Shown: positions 25,959-35,175 of the stretch, in pieces
Layout: every line of letters starts with the position of its first letter
Position numbering within the stretch: the stretch's first letter is position 1
DNA from: Bacteroidia bacterium
Lineage (GTDB): Bacteria; Bacteroidota; Bacteroidia; Flavobacteriales_D; Sanyastnellaceae
Length of the DNA: 64,000 bases
Direction of reading: 5' to 3'
NCBI GenBank assembly: GCA_030427925.1
Contig: JAUICJ010000002.1
Location: forward strand, 62,001 to 126,000
The notes under the pieces: model-generated
Told to the model about the DNA's origin: nothing
What the model saw: only the letters and a program-made list of their open reading frames with translations
The model's database searches: none
Translations under genes and position numbers: made by a program

Positions 25959-27377
25959 ACAGAACGCCTCCATCCAAGGGCGCAACGCCAACCAGCTGAT
26001 GGCTACGATCAATGCAATGGCCAAACCATTGAGCCACAGCCCTACACGGGCCATGTCACGGATGCGCACCTGGCCACTTCCAAACACGATGGCATTCGGG
26101 GGGGTTGCCATCGGCAACATGAAGGCACAGCTACTGGCCAGCGTCAGCGGAACCGCGAAGAGCAGTGGGGGCAAACCCAAGCGCTCAGCTAGCCCGATGA
26201 CCACGGGAACGAACACGACCGTCAAGGCCAAATTGCTCATGACTTCCGTCAACAGCAGTCCCATTGCGGTCAATGCGGCCGCAACCGCCCACCAAGGCCA
26301 GGTTCCGGACCCCGCAAGGCCATCGGCCAACGCCTCGATCAACCCCGCATTTCCCAATGCCCGGGCCAGCGTCAGCCCGCCGCCGAACAGCAGCAGGATG
26401 TCCCACGGAAGGCGCTGGGTATCCTTCCACTCCAGCAAAGGAGCCCCACCCCTTCGGTCCGAACGAATCAAAAACAAGGCCAAGCCGCCTGCCATGGCAA
26501 TGCCCGTGTCGTCCAAATTCAGGCCCAAACCTTCATTCAAGGGCCGCCTGATCATCCACAGCAATGCCGTCAAACCGAACACCCATCCCACACGCCGCTC
26601 GGCCATCGTCACGGAGCCCAACCGAGCCAACTCCTCGCGAAACCACGTCCCCGAGGTGCCAATCGGCCCCTTCGCCACCGGTGTCAACCAACGCGTCAAC
26701 ATCCAATGCACCGCCAACAGCAACACCACCCCCATCGGGAATGCGAAAAGCATCCAAGCAAAAAAAGGCACTTCCTTCCCGGTTTGGTCGAAATAAATGC
26801 CCGCCATGGCCACATTGGGCGGGGTTCCGACCAGCGTGGTGAACCCGCCGATGTTGGCTGCATAAGCGGTTCCGAGGAGAAGCGCCAATGGAAACCGATC
26901 TCCTTTTGGCCCAGGAACTTGGGAAATCACGGAAAGGGCAATGGGCAACATCATCAGGGCGGTGGCGGTGTTGGAAATCCACATGCTCAACAAAGCAGTA
27001 GCCACCATGAAGCCGCCCACCAGGCGACGGCGCGAATTGCCCGCTCGCAGCAGGACCCCGAGCGCGAGCCGCTCATGGAGGTTCCACTTTTCAAGCGAAA
27101 TGGCAATGAGGAAACCTCCCAGAAACAGAAACACATAATGCGAACCGTAAGAAGATGCAGCCTCCCCTACGTCCATGAGCCCCAATGCGGGAAAGAGCAC
27201 GATGGGCAGCAACGAAGTGACGGCAATGGGCACGGCTTCGCTGATCCACCACACCAGCATCCAAACCGCTGCAGCCAGCGTCAATCCCTGTTCCGATGAC
27301 AACCCCAACCACGAACCGGTGGATGCCACAAGCACACAAGCCATTGGCCCTGAGAACACCTTCAGTCGGGAGTTCAT
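25956..27377 (-). CDS. SLC13/DASS-family anion:sodium symporter
   Basis: Inner-membrane transporter of the divalent-anion family (dicarboxylates, citrate or sulfate). Seen: about 11 hydrophobic segments over 473 residues, the duplicated signature with SMWISNTATALMMLPIALSV near residue 135 and a second half containing TEVMSNLALTVVFVPVV (near 390) and the LASSCAFMLPMATPPNAIVFG block. The ATG overlaps the stop of the exonuclease/phosphatase-family gene as ATGA, so they are translationally coupled. Substrate cannot be read from sequence. Confidence 0.88.
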   Translation of the reverse strand: MNSRLKVFSGPMACVLVASTGSWLGLSSEQGLTLAAAVWMLVWWISEAVPIAVTSLLPIVLFPALGLMDVGEAASSYGSHYVFLFLGGFLIAISLEKWNLHERLALGVLLRAGNSRRRLVGGFMVATALLSMWISNTATALMMLPIALSVISQVPGPKGDRFPLALLLGTAYAANIGGFTTLVGTPPNVAMAGIYFDQTGKEVPFFAWMLFAFPMGVVLLLAVHWMLTRWLTPVAKGPIGTSGTWFREELARLGSVTMAERRVGWVFGLTALLWMIRRPLNEGLGLNLDDTGIAMAGGLALFLIRSDRRGGAPLLEWKDTQRLPWDILLLFGGGLTLARALGNAGLIEALADGLAGSGTWPWWAVAAALTAMGLLLTEVMSNLALTVVFVPVVIGLAERLGLPPLLFAVPLTLASSCAFMLPMATPPNAIVFGSGQVRIRDMARVGLWLNGLAIALIVAISWLALRPWMEAFC

Positions 27378-28246
27378 GGATTCTCCTCAATTTCCAAGAT
27401 CGCATGGACGGGAGCGTGATCGGAAATGAACACCCCCCACTTGATCACCTCATCCACACAATGCCACTTCACGTCTGCCCCATCGACCCAGATGTAGTCG
27501 ATGCGCGGCGCGCCGACGGTTCGGTCCGTCAAAAACGTGGTGTACGTTCCGAACTCCCGGCGGCATCGGGTTCGCGGATTCGCATACGCATCCACCCAAC
27601 CGTCCAAGCTTGCCAAGTAGCGGTGCGCCGCACCTCCGGGCTCCTCATTGAAATCGCCCAGCATCACCCGCACCAGTCCCTGCTCCGAGCGCCCCATCCA
27701 CCCCGCACACAAGGCCGCCGATGCCTCGCGAGCGACTTCACCCGTGTGGGACCAGTGGGTGTTCATGACCCGGATGCGCGCGCCGGTCTTGCGATCGAAC
27801 AGCAGCACCATGGTCGCGATTCGAGGCAAATCCGCATCCCACCCCACGCTGCCGGGTTCGTCCGGAGTAAGCGAAAGCCAGCGGGTCTCTGCGTGAAGCA
27901 AATCGAACCGATCGCGACGCCAAAAAACCGGACACGCTTCCCCTCCTCCATCCGCATCCCGCCCCGTTCCGTAGGAATCCATTCGCGGCAAGAACGATTT
28001 CAAGTCAGCAAATTGATGGGGAAGCACCTCTTGGAATCCGATCACGTCGTAGTACATCACCGAGCGGGCTACCTCCTCCTTGCGGTCTTCCCAAGGCAGG
28101 GTGTCCTTGGGATTGTCATAACGCACGTTGAACGTCACCACCGTCAAATCGGACGGAGACTGGCCCCAACTTACCCCCATCGAACCCGAAGCGAAGGCGA
28201 AAACGCTGCAGACCAGGAGCCATTTTGCGGGAAATTCCTTGAGCAT
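27374..28246 (-). CDS. exported endonuclease/exonuclease/phosphatase-family protein
   Basis: A 290-residue member of the DNase I-like/EEP superfamily, which cleaves phosphodiesters or phosphomonoesters. Seen: signal peptide (WLLVCSVFAFASGSMG), then the ordered family motifs TFNVRYDN, IGFQEVLPHQ, NTHWSHTG, GDFNEEPGG, IDYIWVDG and the final SDHAPVHAIL. All expected catalytic residues (N, E, D, H) are present. TATCTTTC precedes the ATG at 28246 by four bases, which is why I prefer this start to upstream ones. It is coupled to the SLC13 transporter. Secreted members act on phosphoesters such as sphingolipids or DNA; substrate unknown. Confidence 0.85.
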   Translation of the reverse strand: MLKEFPAKWLLVCSVFAFASGSMGVSWGQSPSDLTVVTFNVRYDNPKDTLPWEDRKEEVARSVMYYDVIGFQEVLPHQFADLKSFLPRMDSYGTGRDADGGGEACPVFWRRDRFDLLHAETRWLSLTPDEPGSVGWDADLPRIATMVLLFDRKTGARIRVMNTHWSHTGEVAREASAALCAGWMGRSEQGLVRVMLGDFNEEPGGAAHRYLASLDGWVDAYANPRTRCRREFGTYTTFLTDRTVGAPRIDYIWVDGADVKWHCVDEVIKWGVFISDHAPVHAILEIEENP

Positions 28247-28272
28247 GGGCGAAAGATACCCCACGCGCCGCG

Positions 28273-28280
28273 TAACTTCG
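28273..28280 (+). promoter_or_regulatory. -7 promoter element TAACTTCG of the rlmD-like gene
   Basis: TAnnTTCG match ending 6 bases before a GTG at 28287. It fixes the start well inside a longer open frame that is mostly antisense to the divergent gene. Confidence 0.55.
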
Positions 28281-28286
28281 CGCGCT

Positions 28287-29738
28287 GTGGGAAGAGCTCG
28301 AAAATACCGCCGTGGCGCGTCCTTGGATTTGGACATCACGGGCTACGCCTTCGGAGGAAAAGGCATCGCAAAAATCGAAACCGAGGAAGGCCAGTTCACG
28401 GTCTTTGTCCAAAACGCCTTCCCAGGTCAGCGGGTGCGCGCGCGGGTGACCAACTGCAAAGCCCGCTATGCGGAATGCAGCTTGGACGAGGTGCTGCAAC
28501 GCGCCCCTGACGAAGTGGAAAGGCCGTACCAGCCCATCCCCGGCGCGCCTTACGCACTCGTGCCAATCGAACGGCAGCACGCCTTGAAAGCATCCACGAC
28601 CCTGGAGTTGTTTCGGCGCATCGGCGAGGTCGAGGACGTGGACGCGCTGTATGGTGGCTTCGTCGCGTCGCCGAGCCATTGGCATTACCGGAACAAGATG
28701 GAATACAGCTTCTCGGCCATTGTGCACGATTTGGAATCGGGCGAAAAGGTGGATCGGTTTGGGCTGGGCTTCAAGCACCGGGGCACGTGGTGGGCGGTGG
28801 AGGACCTGGACCGGGATTCGGGCTTGTTCGACGAAGACGTGGAACGCGATCTGCACGAAATCCGAGCCTTTTGCGAAGCAAGCGGCCTTCCGCCTTGGCA
28901 TCCCCCTCAGCGCGAAGGGTTTTTCCGGTTCCTCGTGGTTCGGAAAAGCGTTGCGCACAACACCCTGCTCGTGAACCTCGTGACGAGCAGCACAGGGTTG
29001 AAGCGCTGGGACATGGACGGATTCGTTCGGCTCCTCCACGAATTGTGGCCGGGCCGCGTGGCGGGCGTTCTCCACACGATCAACGACGACACGGGGGAAC
29101 GCGTGGAGGCGCGGGCCGGAACCACGCGTTTGGTGGACGGTGAGGAACGCATAACGGAGGTGTTGCATGGTTTGGCCTTCGACATCAGCATGTCCAGCTT
29201 TTTCCAGACCAACCCCCAGTGCGCAGAACGCCTGTATGCCGAAGTGGTGGAAGCCGTGGTGCGCGATGACGAACGGCTTGACGGCGAGGTCATCATGGAC
29301 CTGTTCTGCGGGACGGGGACCATCGCCCAGTTGCTGGCTCAGGCCACCGGACGGCCCATCATCGGCGTCGACCTCGTGGAAAGCGCCATCGCCGACGCGC
29401 GGGTGAGTGCGGAACGCAACGGAAATCGCGGCATCGAATTTTTCGCTGCAGATGTCGGCACGTTCTTGCTGGAGTATCCCGAATACGTGGGCCGCATTCG
29501 AACCATCGTCTTGGACCCGCCGCGAGCGGGCATCTCCCCGAAGACGCTCCGGAAGGTCATCCGATTGGACGCACCGAGGATCGTTTACGTTTCGTGCAAT
29601 CCCGCCACGCAAGCGCGTGATTTGAAAACCCTCGCCGAATGGGGATACGCGTTGCAATCGTTTAAATTGGTGGACCAATTCCCGCACACCGCGCACGTCG
29701 AATCCGTCGCCGTGTTCGAAAAGATCCCAACCGCATGA
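28287..29738 (+). CDS. rlmD: 23S rRNA uracil-C5 methyltransferase, RlmD/RumA-like, lacking the iron-sulfur cysteines
   Basis: SAM-dependent RNA methyltransferase making 5-methyluridine in 23S rRNA. Seen: N-terminal TRAM domain (LDLDITGYAFGGKGIAKI), SAM motif MDLFCGTGTIAQLLA near residue 335, LDPPRAGISPK near 412, and the catalytic YVSCNPATQARDL near 432. The GTG start gives 483 residues. The segment that normally carries the CxGC-type cluster cysteines reads GAPYALVPIERQHALK here, without Cys, so it may be a cluster-free variant. The GTG is supported by TAACTTCG six bases upstream. The stop overlaps the next ATG (ATGA). Confidence 0.85.
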   Translation: MGRARKYRRGASLDLDITGYAFGGKGIAKIETEEGQFTVFVQNAFPGQRVRARVTNCKARYAECSLDEVLQRAPDEVERPYQPIPGAPYALVPIERQHALKASTTLELFRRIGEVEDVDALYGGFVASPSHWHYRNKMEYSFSAIVHDLESGEKVDRFGLGFKHRGTWWAVEDLDRDSGLFDEDVERDLHEIRAFCEASGLPPWHPPQREGFFRFLVVRKSVAHNTLLVNLVTSSTGLKRWDMDGFVRLLHELWPGRVAGVLHTINDDTGERVEARAGTTRLVDGEERITEVLHGLAFDISMSSFFQTNPQCAERLYAEVVEAVVRDDERLDGEVIMDLFCGTGTIAQLLAQATGRPIIGVDLVESAIADARVSAERNGNRGIEFFAADVGTFLLEYPEYVGRIRTIVLDPPRAGISPKTLRKVIRLDAPRIVYVSCNPATQARDLKTLAEWGYALQSFKLVDQFPHTAHVESVAVFEKIPTA

Positions 29739-30271
29739 ACGCTTCCCGTACGCTGATCCTCAATGCCGCACAAATCGAGCGCAAGCTGCAACGGATTGCG
29801 CGCCAAATCGTCGAGCAGCATCACCAAGCCGAAGCCCTCATCCTCATCGGAATCGCTGGACAAGGCATGCACATGAGCCGCCGTTTGGTCGACATCCTCA
29901 GGGAAATTTGCGACCTGAACATTTCGCATGAACAGCTTACATTGCACAAGGATGCACCGCTGGAACATCCCATCGCCTACTCCGGAGACGAAGCGGATTT
30001 GCGCGGAAGCGATGTCGTGGTCGTGGACGATGTGCTCAATTCAGGCCGAACACTCATCTACGCCGTCAAGTACTTGCTCGACCATTCGCCGAAGTCCATG
30101 AACACGGCCGTGCTCATCGACCGGTTCCACCGCAACTTCCCCATTCGTGCGGATTTTTGTGGCTTGACGTTGAGCACCACAGTGAAGGAACACATCGAGG
30201 TGTCCTTCCGCGAAGACGGTTCGAATTCGGCCTACCTCGAAGACAAGGCCCAAGCAGAAAGCGCATCGTAG
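29735..30271 (+). CDS. phosphoribosyltransferase-family protein (PyrR-like)
   Basis: A 178-residue type I phosphoribosyltransferase. Seen: the PRPP-binding loop VVVVDDVLNSGRTL near residue 90, the ILIGIAGQGMHMSRRL block near 36 that takes the place of the PyrR R-G-hydrophobic segment, and LSTTVKEHIEV near the end. PyrR-type UMP-responsive regulators or uracil phosphoribosyltransferases share this layout, but I cannot choose. Coupled to the rlmD-like gene by ATGA. Its last 40 bases overlap the end of aroK on the other strand. Confidence 0.8.
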   Translation: MNASRTLILNAAQIERKLQRIARQIVEQHHQAEALILIGIAGQGMHMSRRLVDILREICDLNISHEQLTLHKDAPLEHPIAYSGDEADLRGSDVVVVDDVLNSGRTLIYAVKYLLDHSPKSMNTAVLIDRFHRNFPIRADFCGLTLSTTVKEHIEVSFREDGSNSAYLEDKAQAESAS

Positions 30272-30744
30272 ACGGCTTCCAAGTCAGCACCACGAAAAGC
30301 AGCGAAGGCGTAGGCTGGGCTTCGCTCAAGGCGCAGGGCTTCGATGCGGTCCACCCCCTCCTTTTCCCATTGAATGCCTGCCAGCAAGGGGCGTGCATTC
30401 GGAGCCTGCCGCAGCCGCTCTACCAATTCCAACACCGGAGGGTCCAGCCACACCGCCGCACCGGCTGACTGCATCAACTCCCGATTGCGGAGATCCAACG
30501 GGGTGCCTCCACCGCACGCCACCACATGCGGGACGGAATGCGCGCAAACCCCTTTAAGGGCAGTGCGTTCGCGAGCGCGAAAAGCCTCCAACCCGTCCGC
30601 TTCAATCAGCTCCGCGATTGAACATCCTGCATCCTCTTCAATCCACGCGTCCAAGTCGCACAAAGGCCATCCCCACGCCTCGGCAAGGGCCTTCGCAGCC
30701 GTCGATTTTCCCGCCCCCGGCAAGCCGATGAAAAAAAGGTGCAT
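30232..30744 (-). CDS. aroK: shikimate kinase
   Basis: Phosphorylates shikimate at O3 with ATP. Seen: Walker A GLPGAGKSTAAKALA at residues 7-21, CDLDAWIEEDAG near 30, ADGLEAFRARE near 48, VVACGGGTPLDLRN near 69, and the lid R-P-L-L near 115; 170 residues, normal. The start at 30744 gives the canonical MHLFFIGLPGAGK; TAATTTTA lies three bases upstream. Longer frames upstream run into the clpB leader and are rejected. It shares 40 bases with the 3' end of the facing phosphoribosyltransferase gene. Confidence 0.93.
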   Translation of the reverse strand: MHLFFIGLPGAGKSTAAKALAEAWGWPLCDLDAWIEEDAGCSIAELIEADGLEAFRARERTALKGVCAHSVPHVVACGGGTPLDLRNRELMQSAGAAVWLDPPVLELVERLRQAPNARPLLAGIQWEKEGVDRIEALRLERSPAYAFAAFRGADLEAVYDALSAWALSSR

Positions 30745-30840
30745 GCGTAAAATTACTCCAACTGCGCCGTTTTGACACCGAAAAGGATTCAACCCTGACG
30801 ATTTGGCGCATAATGGGGTTTGGATTGGGATTTGTCCTGA

Positions 30841-30846
30841 GGGAGG
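30841..30846 (+). promoter_or_regulatory. Shine-Dalgarno-like GGGAGG before clpB
   Basis: GGGAGG ten bases before the clpB ATG, followed by a run of A. Worth recording because most first genes here lack any such site and instead have the promoter directly against the start codon. Confidence 0.6.
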
Positions 30847-30856
30847 AAAAAAAATC

Positions 30857-33508
30857 ATGGACTCGAACGCATTCACGCTGAAAAGCCAAGAAATCATCGC
30901 GCGCGCTCAACAAGAAGCGCTCGCTGGTGGACATCCCAGCATCGACACGCTGCACCTCCTCCATGCGATGCTCCACGTGGAAGACCCGGTCATTCCCGGA
31001 TTGCTCGGCCGCATGGGGGTCGCCACCGCCCCGCTGAAAGCTGCGGTTGAACGGCAAGTGGAGCACCTACCCAAGGTGGAGGGCAGTTCCCCTCAGTGGT
31101 CGCGCAACGCGGGCCAAGTCATTCAACGCGCCCTCGCCCTCGCACGCAAAGCGGGCGATGAGTACGTCCCCACGGACCGGTTGTTCGAATCGCTGCTCGA
31201 GGAAACGGATTCCACGGCACAAATGCTCAAGGACGCCGGGGCCACCCGAGACGCCTTGCGGCAAGCCGTTCAGGATTTGAGAAAAGGTGCCAAGGTCACG
31301 TCCTCCAGCCAAGAAGACACGTACGAAGCCCTCGGAAAGTTCGCCAAGAACTTGAACCGGTTGGCCCAAGACGGCAAGCTGGACCCCGTCATCGGACGCG
31401 ACGAAGAAATCCGGCGCGTGCTCCAAATCCTCAGCCGCAGAACAAAGAACAACCCCATCCTCATCGGCGAACCCGGTGTGGGGAAGACCGCCATTGCGGA
31501 AGGCATTGCCCACCGCATCATCAACGGCGATGTGCCCGATAACCTGCTCGACAAGACCATCCACTCCCTCGATTTGGGCGCCTTGGTGGCGGGAGCGAAG
31601 TACAAGGGCGAATTCGAGGAGCGGCTCAAGGCCGTGGTGAAGGAGGTGCAAGATGCGGAAGGCCAAATCATCCTTTTCATTGACGAAATTCACACCCTGG
31701 TCGGTGCCGGAGGCGGTGAAGGGGCCATGGACGCCGCGAACATCTTGAAGCCGGCTTTGGCCCGAGGAGAACTGCGCGCAATCGGTGCCACCACGCTCAA
31801 AGAATACCAGAAATACTTCGAGAAGGACAAGGCCCTCGAACGCCGATTCCAGCAAGTGCTCGTGGAAGAACCCGACCGCGAATCGGCCGTTTCCATCCTG
31901 CGCGGCATCAAGGAGAAATACGAGCAGCACCACCAAATCCAAATCCGTGACGAAGCGATCCTTGCCGCCGTGGACTTGAGCACGCGCTACGTGGCCGATC
32001 GGTTTCTGCCGGACAAGGCCATTGACCTCATCGACGAGGCGGCTTCGAAGCTGCGGTTGGAAATGAACTCAAAGCCCGCCGCCCTGGATGAACTCGACCG
32101 CAGGGTGCTCCAGCTTGAAATCGAACGGGAAGCCATCAAGCGGGAAGACGACCCAGTGAAACTGGCGGAATTGGGCGTGCAATTGGCATCGCTTCAAGAG
32201 GACCGCGATCGGCTGGAAACCCAATGGCGTCATGAAAAAGGCATTGCGGACGAAATTGCCCGTGAGAAATCGAACATCGAGGAACTCCGGCTGGAAGCTG
32301 ACCGGGCGGAACGCGAGGGCGATTTCGGGAAGGTTGCGGAAATCCGGTACGGGCGCATCCAGGAAGCAGAGCGCGCTGTGGAAGCCGGAAAAGCCCGTCT
32401 CGCGGAACTCGATGGCGCCTCGAAGCTGATCAAAGAAGAAGTGGACGCTGCGGAAATCGCCTCGGTCGTGGCGCATTGGACGGGCATTCCCGTGCAGCGG
32501 ATGGTCGAAAGCGAAAAGGAGAAGCTCCTGCACCTCGAGGAGCGCTTGCACGCACGGGTCGTCGGTCAGGAAGAAGCCATCGCCGCCGTTTCCGACGCGG
32601 TGCGCCGATCGCGCGCAGGCCTCGCGGATGCCCAACGCCCTGTCGGGTCGTTTTTGTTCCTCGGCACAACGGGCGTCGGCAAGACGGAGTTGGCCAAAGC
32701 CCTCAGCGAAGTGCTCTTCAATGATGACCAGGCCATGACCCGCATTGACATGAGCGAGTTTCAGGAATCACACACCGTTTCGCGCTTAGTGGGGGCGCCT
32801 CCCGGCTACATTGGACACGACGAAGGCGGGCAACTCACCGAAGCGGTGCGCCGCAGGCCCTACTCGGTGGTGCTCCTCGATGAAGTGGAAAAAGCCCACC
32901 CGGATGTGTTCAACGTGCTCCTCCAAGTGCTCGACGACGGGCGGTTGACGGACTCCAAGGGCCGAACCGTCAACTTCCGCAACACCCTCATCATCATGAC
33001 CTCGAACGCGGGCAGCGAGCAGGTTCAGGCGTTGTTTGAGGAGGCCAATGGGCGCGTAAATCCTCGGGTGAAAGCCCAAATGGAAGAGGCCGCTTTGGCC
33101 GCAATCCGCGCCTCAATGCGCCCCGAATTCCTCAACCGCATCGACGAGATTGTGCTGTTCGAACCGCTGAGTCGCGACCACGTCCGGGACATTTTGCGCA
33201 TCCAGCTCGCCGGGCTTCATCCGCGCCTCGAAGCGGCCGGCATCGAACTCTGTGTGAGCGAAGAGGCGATGGGCTGGTTGGCGGACCAGGGATACAGTTT
33301 GGCCTATGGTGCGCGACCGATGAAGCGGCTCATTCAACGCGAAGTGCTGAATCGGTTGAGCAAGGCGCTCCTTGGCGGCGAACTGGCTAAAGGTGGACCC
33401 AAGGTGCTCGACGTCTTCGACCACGAGGTCGTGTTTCGCGACCAACTCGAATCCGACCGGTGCGTGCGCATCGGGGACCTGACGCCGCAAGAAGCAGCCG
33501 TAGCCTAA
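30857..33508 (+). CDS. clpB: ATP-dependent disaggregase ClpB
   Basis: Hexameric AAA+ chaperone that threads aggregated proteins with DnaK. Seen: Clp N-terminal repeats ([30 protein letters not shown]), first ATPase with [13 protein letters not shown] near residue 205, a middle coiled coil of about 130 residues (about 400-530), second ATPase with [14 protein letters not shown] near 607 and a C-terminal D2-small domain; no IGF loop for ClpP binding is evident. Length 883 is slightly above the usual 860. ATG 30857 fits the GGGAGG site. Heat-shock control is expected but I do not see CIRCE. Confidence 0.96.
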   Translation: MDSNAFTLKSQEIIARAQQEALAGGHPSIDTLHLLHAMLHVEDPVIPGLLGRMGVATAPLKAAVERQVEHLPKVEGSSPQWSRNAGQVIQRALALARKAGDEYVPTDRLFESLLEETDSTAQMLKDAGATRDALRQAVQDLRKGAKVTSSSQEDTYEALGKFAKNLNRLAQDGKLDPVIGRDEEIRRVLQILSRRTKNNPILIGEPGVGKTAIAEGIAHRIINGDVPDNLLDKTIHSLDLGALVAGAKYKGEFEERLKAVVKEVQDAEGQIILFIDEIHTLVGAGGGEGAMDAANILKPALARGELRAIGATTLKEYQKYFEKDKALERRFQQVLVEEPDRESAVSILRGIKEKYEQHHQIQIRDEAILAAVDLSTRYVADRFLPDKAIDLIDEAASKLRLEMNSKPAALDELDRRVLQLEIEREAIKREDDPVKLAELGVQLASLQEDRDRLETQWRHEKGIADEIAREKSNIEELRLEADRAEREGDFGKVAEIRYGRIQEAERAVEAGKARLAELDGASKLIKEEVDAAEIASVVAHWTGIPVQRMVESEKEKLLHLEERLHARVVGQEEAIAAVSDAVRRSRAGLADAQRPVGSFLFLGTTGVGKTELAKALSEVLFNDDQAMTRIDMSEFQESHTVSRLVGAPPGYIGHDEGGQLTEAVRRRPYSVVLLDEVEKAHPDVFNVLLQVLDDGRLTDSKGRTVNFRNTLIIMTSNAGSEQVQALFEEANGRVNPRVKAQMEEAALAAIRASMRPEFLNRIDEIVLFEPLSRDHVRDILRIQLAGLHPRLEAAGIELCVSEEAMGWLADQGYSLAYGARPMKRLIQREVLNRLSKALLGGELAKGGPKVLDVFDHEVVFRDQLESDRCVRIGDLTPQEAAVA

Positions 33509-33514
33509 CGCGCG

Positions 33515-33543
33515 AAACGGGTCGCCTGCGGGCGGCCCGTTTT
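33515..33543 (+). terminator. clpB terminator
   Basis: Stem AAACGGGTCGCC / GGCGGCCCGTTT with a TGCG loop and one G-T pair, ending in TTTT, 6 bases beyond the clpB stop. The stop of the facing FAH gene overlaps its right end. Confidence 0.75.
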
Positions 33544-34160
33544 CATTTCACCGGCACCCGGAAGCAGGAGACCCCTTCGAGGAAGCCCTCCAGCACATCC
33601 CCGGGTTCCACGCGTCCCACGCCCGCCGGCGTCCCCGTGAACAGGAGGTCCCCCACCTTGAGCGTCATGTAACGGGAAACATACGCAATCAGTTCATCCA
33701 CAGGAAACAGCATGTCGCGCGTGTTGCCTGTTTGGACCACCTCCCCATTGCGTTCCAAGGTGAAGGCCAACCCTTGAATCCCCTGCGTAAAATCCGCCAG
33801 TGGAAAGAACTGCTGCGACACCACCGCTGAATGATCGAAGGCCTTCGCGCGCTCCCACGGGTGCCCCTTTGCCTTGCATTCCGCCTGCACATCGCGGGCC
33901 GTGAAATCAATGCCCAACCCCACCTCATCGTAATACTTGTGAGCAAACCGAGGCTCGATCGCCTTTCCCAAACGGTTGATCCGCACCACGACCTCCACTT
34001 CATAGTGGATGTCATCGCTCCAATCGGGCAGGTAAAACGGATGCTTATGCAAGTGAATTGCGCTGTCCGGCTTGAGAAAAAACAGCGGTTCCGCGGGCAC
34101 GGCATTGCCCAGTTCCGCGGCGTGCAACGCGTAATTGCGACCGATGCAGATGATTTTCAT
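33543..34160 (-). CDS. fumarylacetoacetate hydrolase-family protein
   Basis: A 205-residue FAH-superfamily enzyme, the short form that includes acylpyruvases and oxaloacetate tautomerases/decarboxylases. Seen: IICIGRNYALHAAELGN, EPLFFLKPDSAIHL, the metal-binding EVEVVVRI Glu pair near residue 60, GIDFTARDVQ, and the GDLLFTGTPAGVGRVEPGDVLE end. Substrate unknown; the family removes or tautomerises beta-keto or acylpyruvate compounds. Starts at the ATG giving MKIICIG; CACCTTTG lies four bases upstream, differing from the promoter motif only in its first base. Confidence 0.88.
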   Translation of the reverse strand: MKIICIGRNYALHAAELGNAVPAEPLFFLKPDSAIHLHKHPFYLPDWSDDIHYEVEVVVRINRLGKAIEPRFAHKYYDEVGLGIDFTARDVQAECKAKGHPWERAKAFDHSAVVSQQFFPLADFTQGIQGLAFTLERNGEVVQTGNTRDMLFPVDELIAYVSRYMTLKVGDLLFTGTPAGVGRVEPGDVLEGFLEGVSCFRVPVK

Positions 34161-34188
34161 TCCGCAAAGGTGCAAACCAAACCCCAGT

Positions 34189-35175
34189 TCAGCGCACCTC
34201 CCAATAAAACCGCACCTCCACCCGCCGGTCCTCCTCGGGCGACCAACCCGCCCGGTCCTCCCCGAAGTAGTTCATGAGCACCCGGCTGGAGTCCACCCCG
34301 GACTCCAAGAGCTTCGCACGAACGGCCTGCGCACGCACCTTCGACAGCTCCTCGTTCGTCCGCCGGGTTCCATTCGCATCCGCATGGCCCGTGCACACCA
34401 CCCGAAGTTCGGGATGCGCCCCCATGAGGTCCCGCACCTCCGCCAATTGCATCCGCGCATTCAAGTCCAACACGGCCGAACCCGCAGCAAACGGTACGTC
34501 AAACGACTCGGGAAGGTTCAACGCCGCGAGTTCAGGCACATCGAGCGCCGAGGTTGCAGATCGGGCCGGCCCCAACATTTCCGCCAGTTGCCCCACCCAT
34601 TCCGGTGCTGCGGCGGGAGGCCGGGGCAAAGGCACCTCGTCCTCCGCGGACAGGAGGTCCAACGTTTGGCTCGACAACGGAATGTTCACCGCGTTCATCG
34701 CCTGCCCCATCCCCGGGTCATCCGGCAACTGCCAACCCGCGGCGGCAACGATGCGCTCCCAAAGCCCCGTTCGCTCAATCGCCCCCAATTCCAAAGCCAG
34801 CTGCAACTCAATCTCATACAGCCGCCCCTGCACGAGCACATAAAACCGCTCCTCCGCAGAACGATCCAGCCTCCCCCCTCCGCGCAAGACGTCGCGTTCG
34901 TCGAGTTCCGCAACGTCCTCCAACAACCACTCCACGGTCTCCGAAAACCCATAAAATCCAGGAAGGGAGCGCTCGTCCTGCAATTCCAGAACACCTTCGA
35001 CCACGTCGTCCAACCTTCGGCGAAGGGTGCGTGGGGTTTGTCCCCAGGAGACGTCCATTCCCTCCACCTCGATTTGCGACTGCAACAAGAGCCGCATGCT
35101 CATGACCATGGTCTGTTGCGCCAGTGCCGCCCGATCCGGCGGCATGCCGCTCCAATCGGGCACAGCTTGCCCCAT
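34189..35175 (-). CDS. OmpA-family protein; real start probably further upstream at a non-standard codon
   Basis: The C-terminal 110 residues form an OmpA-like peptidoglycan-binding domain (AAGSAVLDLNARMQLAEV, CTGHADANGTRRTNEELSKVRAQAV, VDSSRVLMNYFGEDR, DRRVEVRF). The front 220 residues are helical and unassigned. The first ATG (35175) gives 328 residues and no signal peptide, yet the same frame upstream encodes a clear one: IFSRFTRWWLGWSLLCAAPLSA, with no ATG, GTG or TTG before a stop. CTG at 35244 or ATT at 35241 would start it, just after CAAATTCG, a near match to the local promoter motif. Expected to sit in the periplasm or outer membrane. Confidence 0.75.
   Translation of the reverse strand: MGQAVPDWSGMPPDRAALAQQTMVMSMRLLLQSQIEVEGMDVSWGQTPRTLRRRLDDVVEGVLELQDERSLPGFYGFSETVEWLLEDVAELDERDVLRGGGRLDRSAEERFYVLVQGRLYEIELQLALELGAIERTGLWERIVAAAGWQLPDDPGMGQAMNAVNIPLSSQTLDLLSAEDEVPLPRPPAAAPEWVGQLAEMLGPARSATSALDVPELAALNLPESFDVPFAAGSAVLDLNARMQLAEVRDLMGAHPELRVVCTGHADANGTRRTNEELSKVRAQAVRAKLLESGVDSSRVLMNYFGEDRAGWSPEEDRRVEVRFYWEVR

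Noticed and set aside
28116-29696. 526-codon minus-strand frame opposite the methyltransferase gene
   Set aside because: Shadow of a strongly recognisable gene on the plus strand.
30772-30814. TTGACA and CATAAT upstream of clpB as a sigma-70 promoter
   Set aside because: The two boxes are 31 bases apart, too far for such a promoter, and Bacteroidota do not generally use this consensus.
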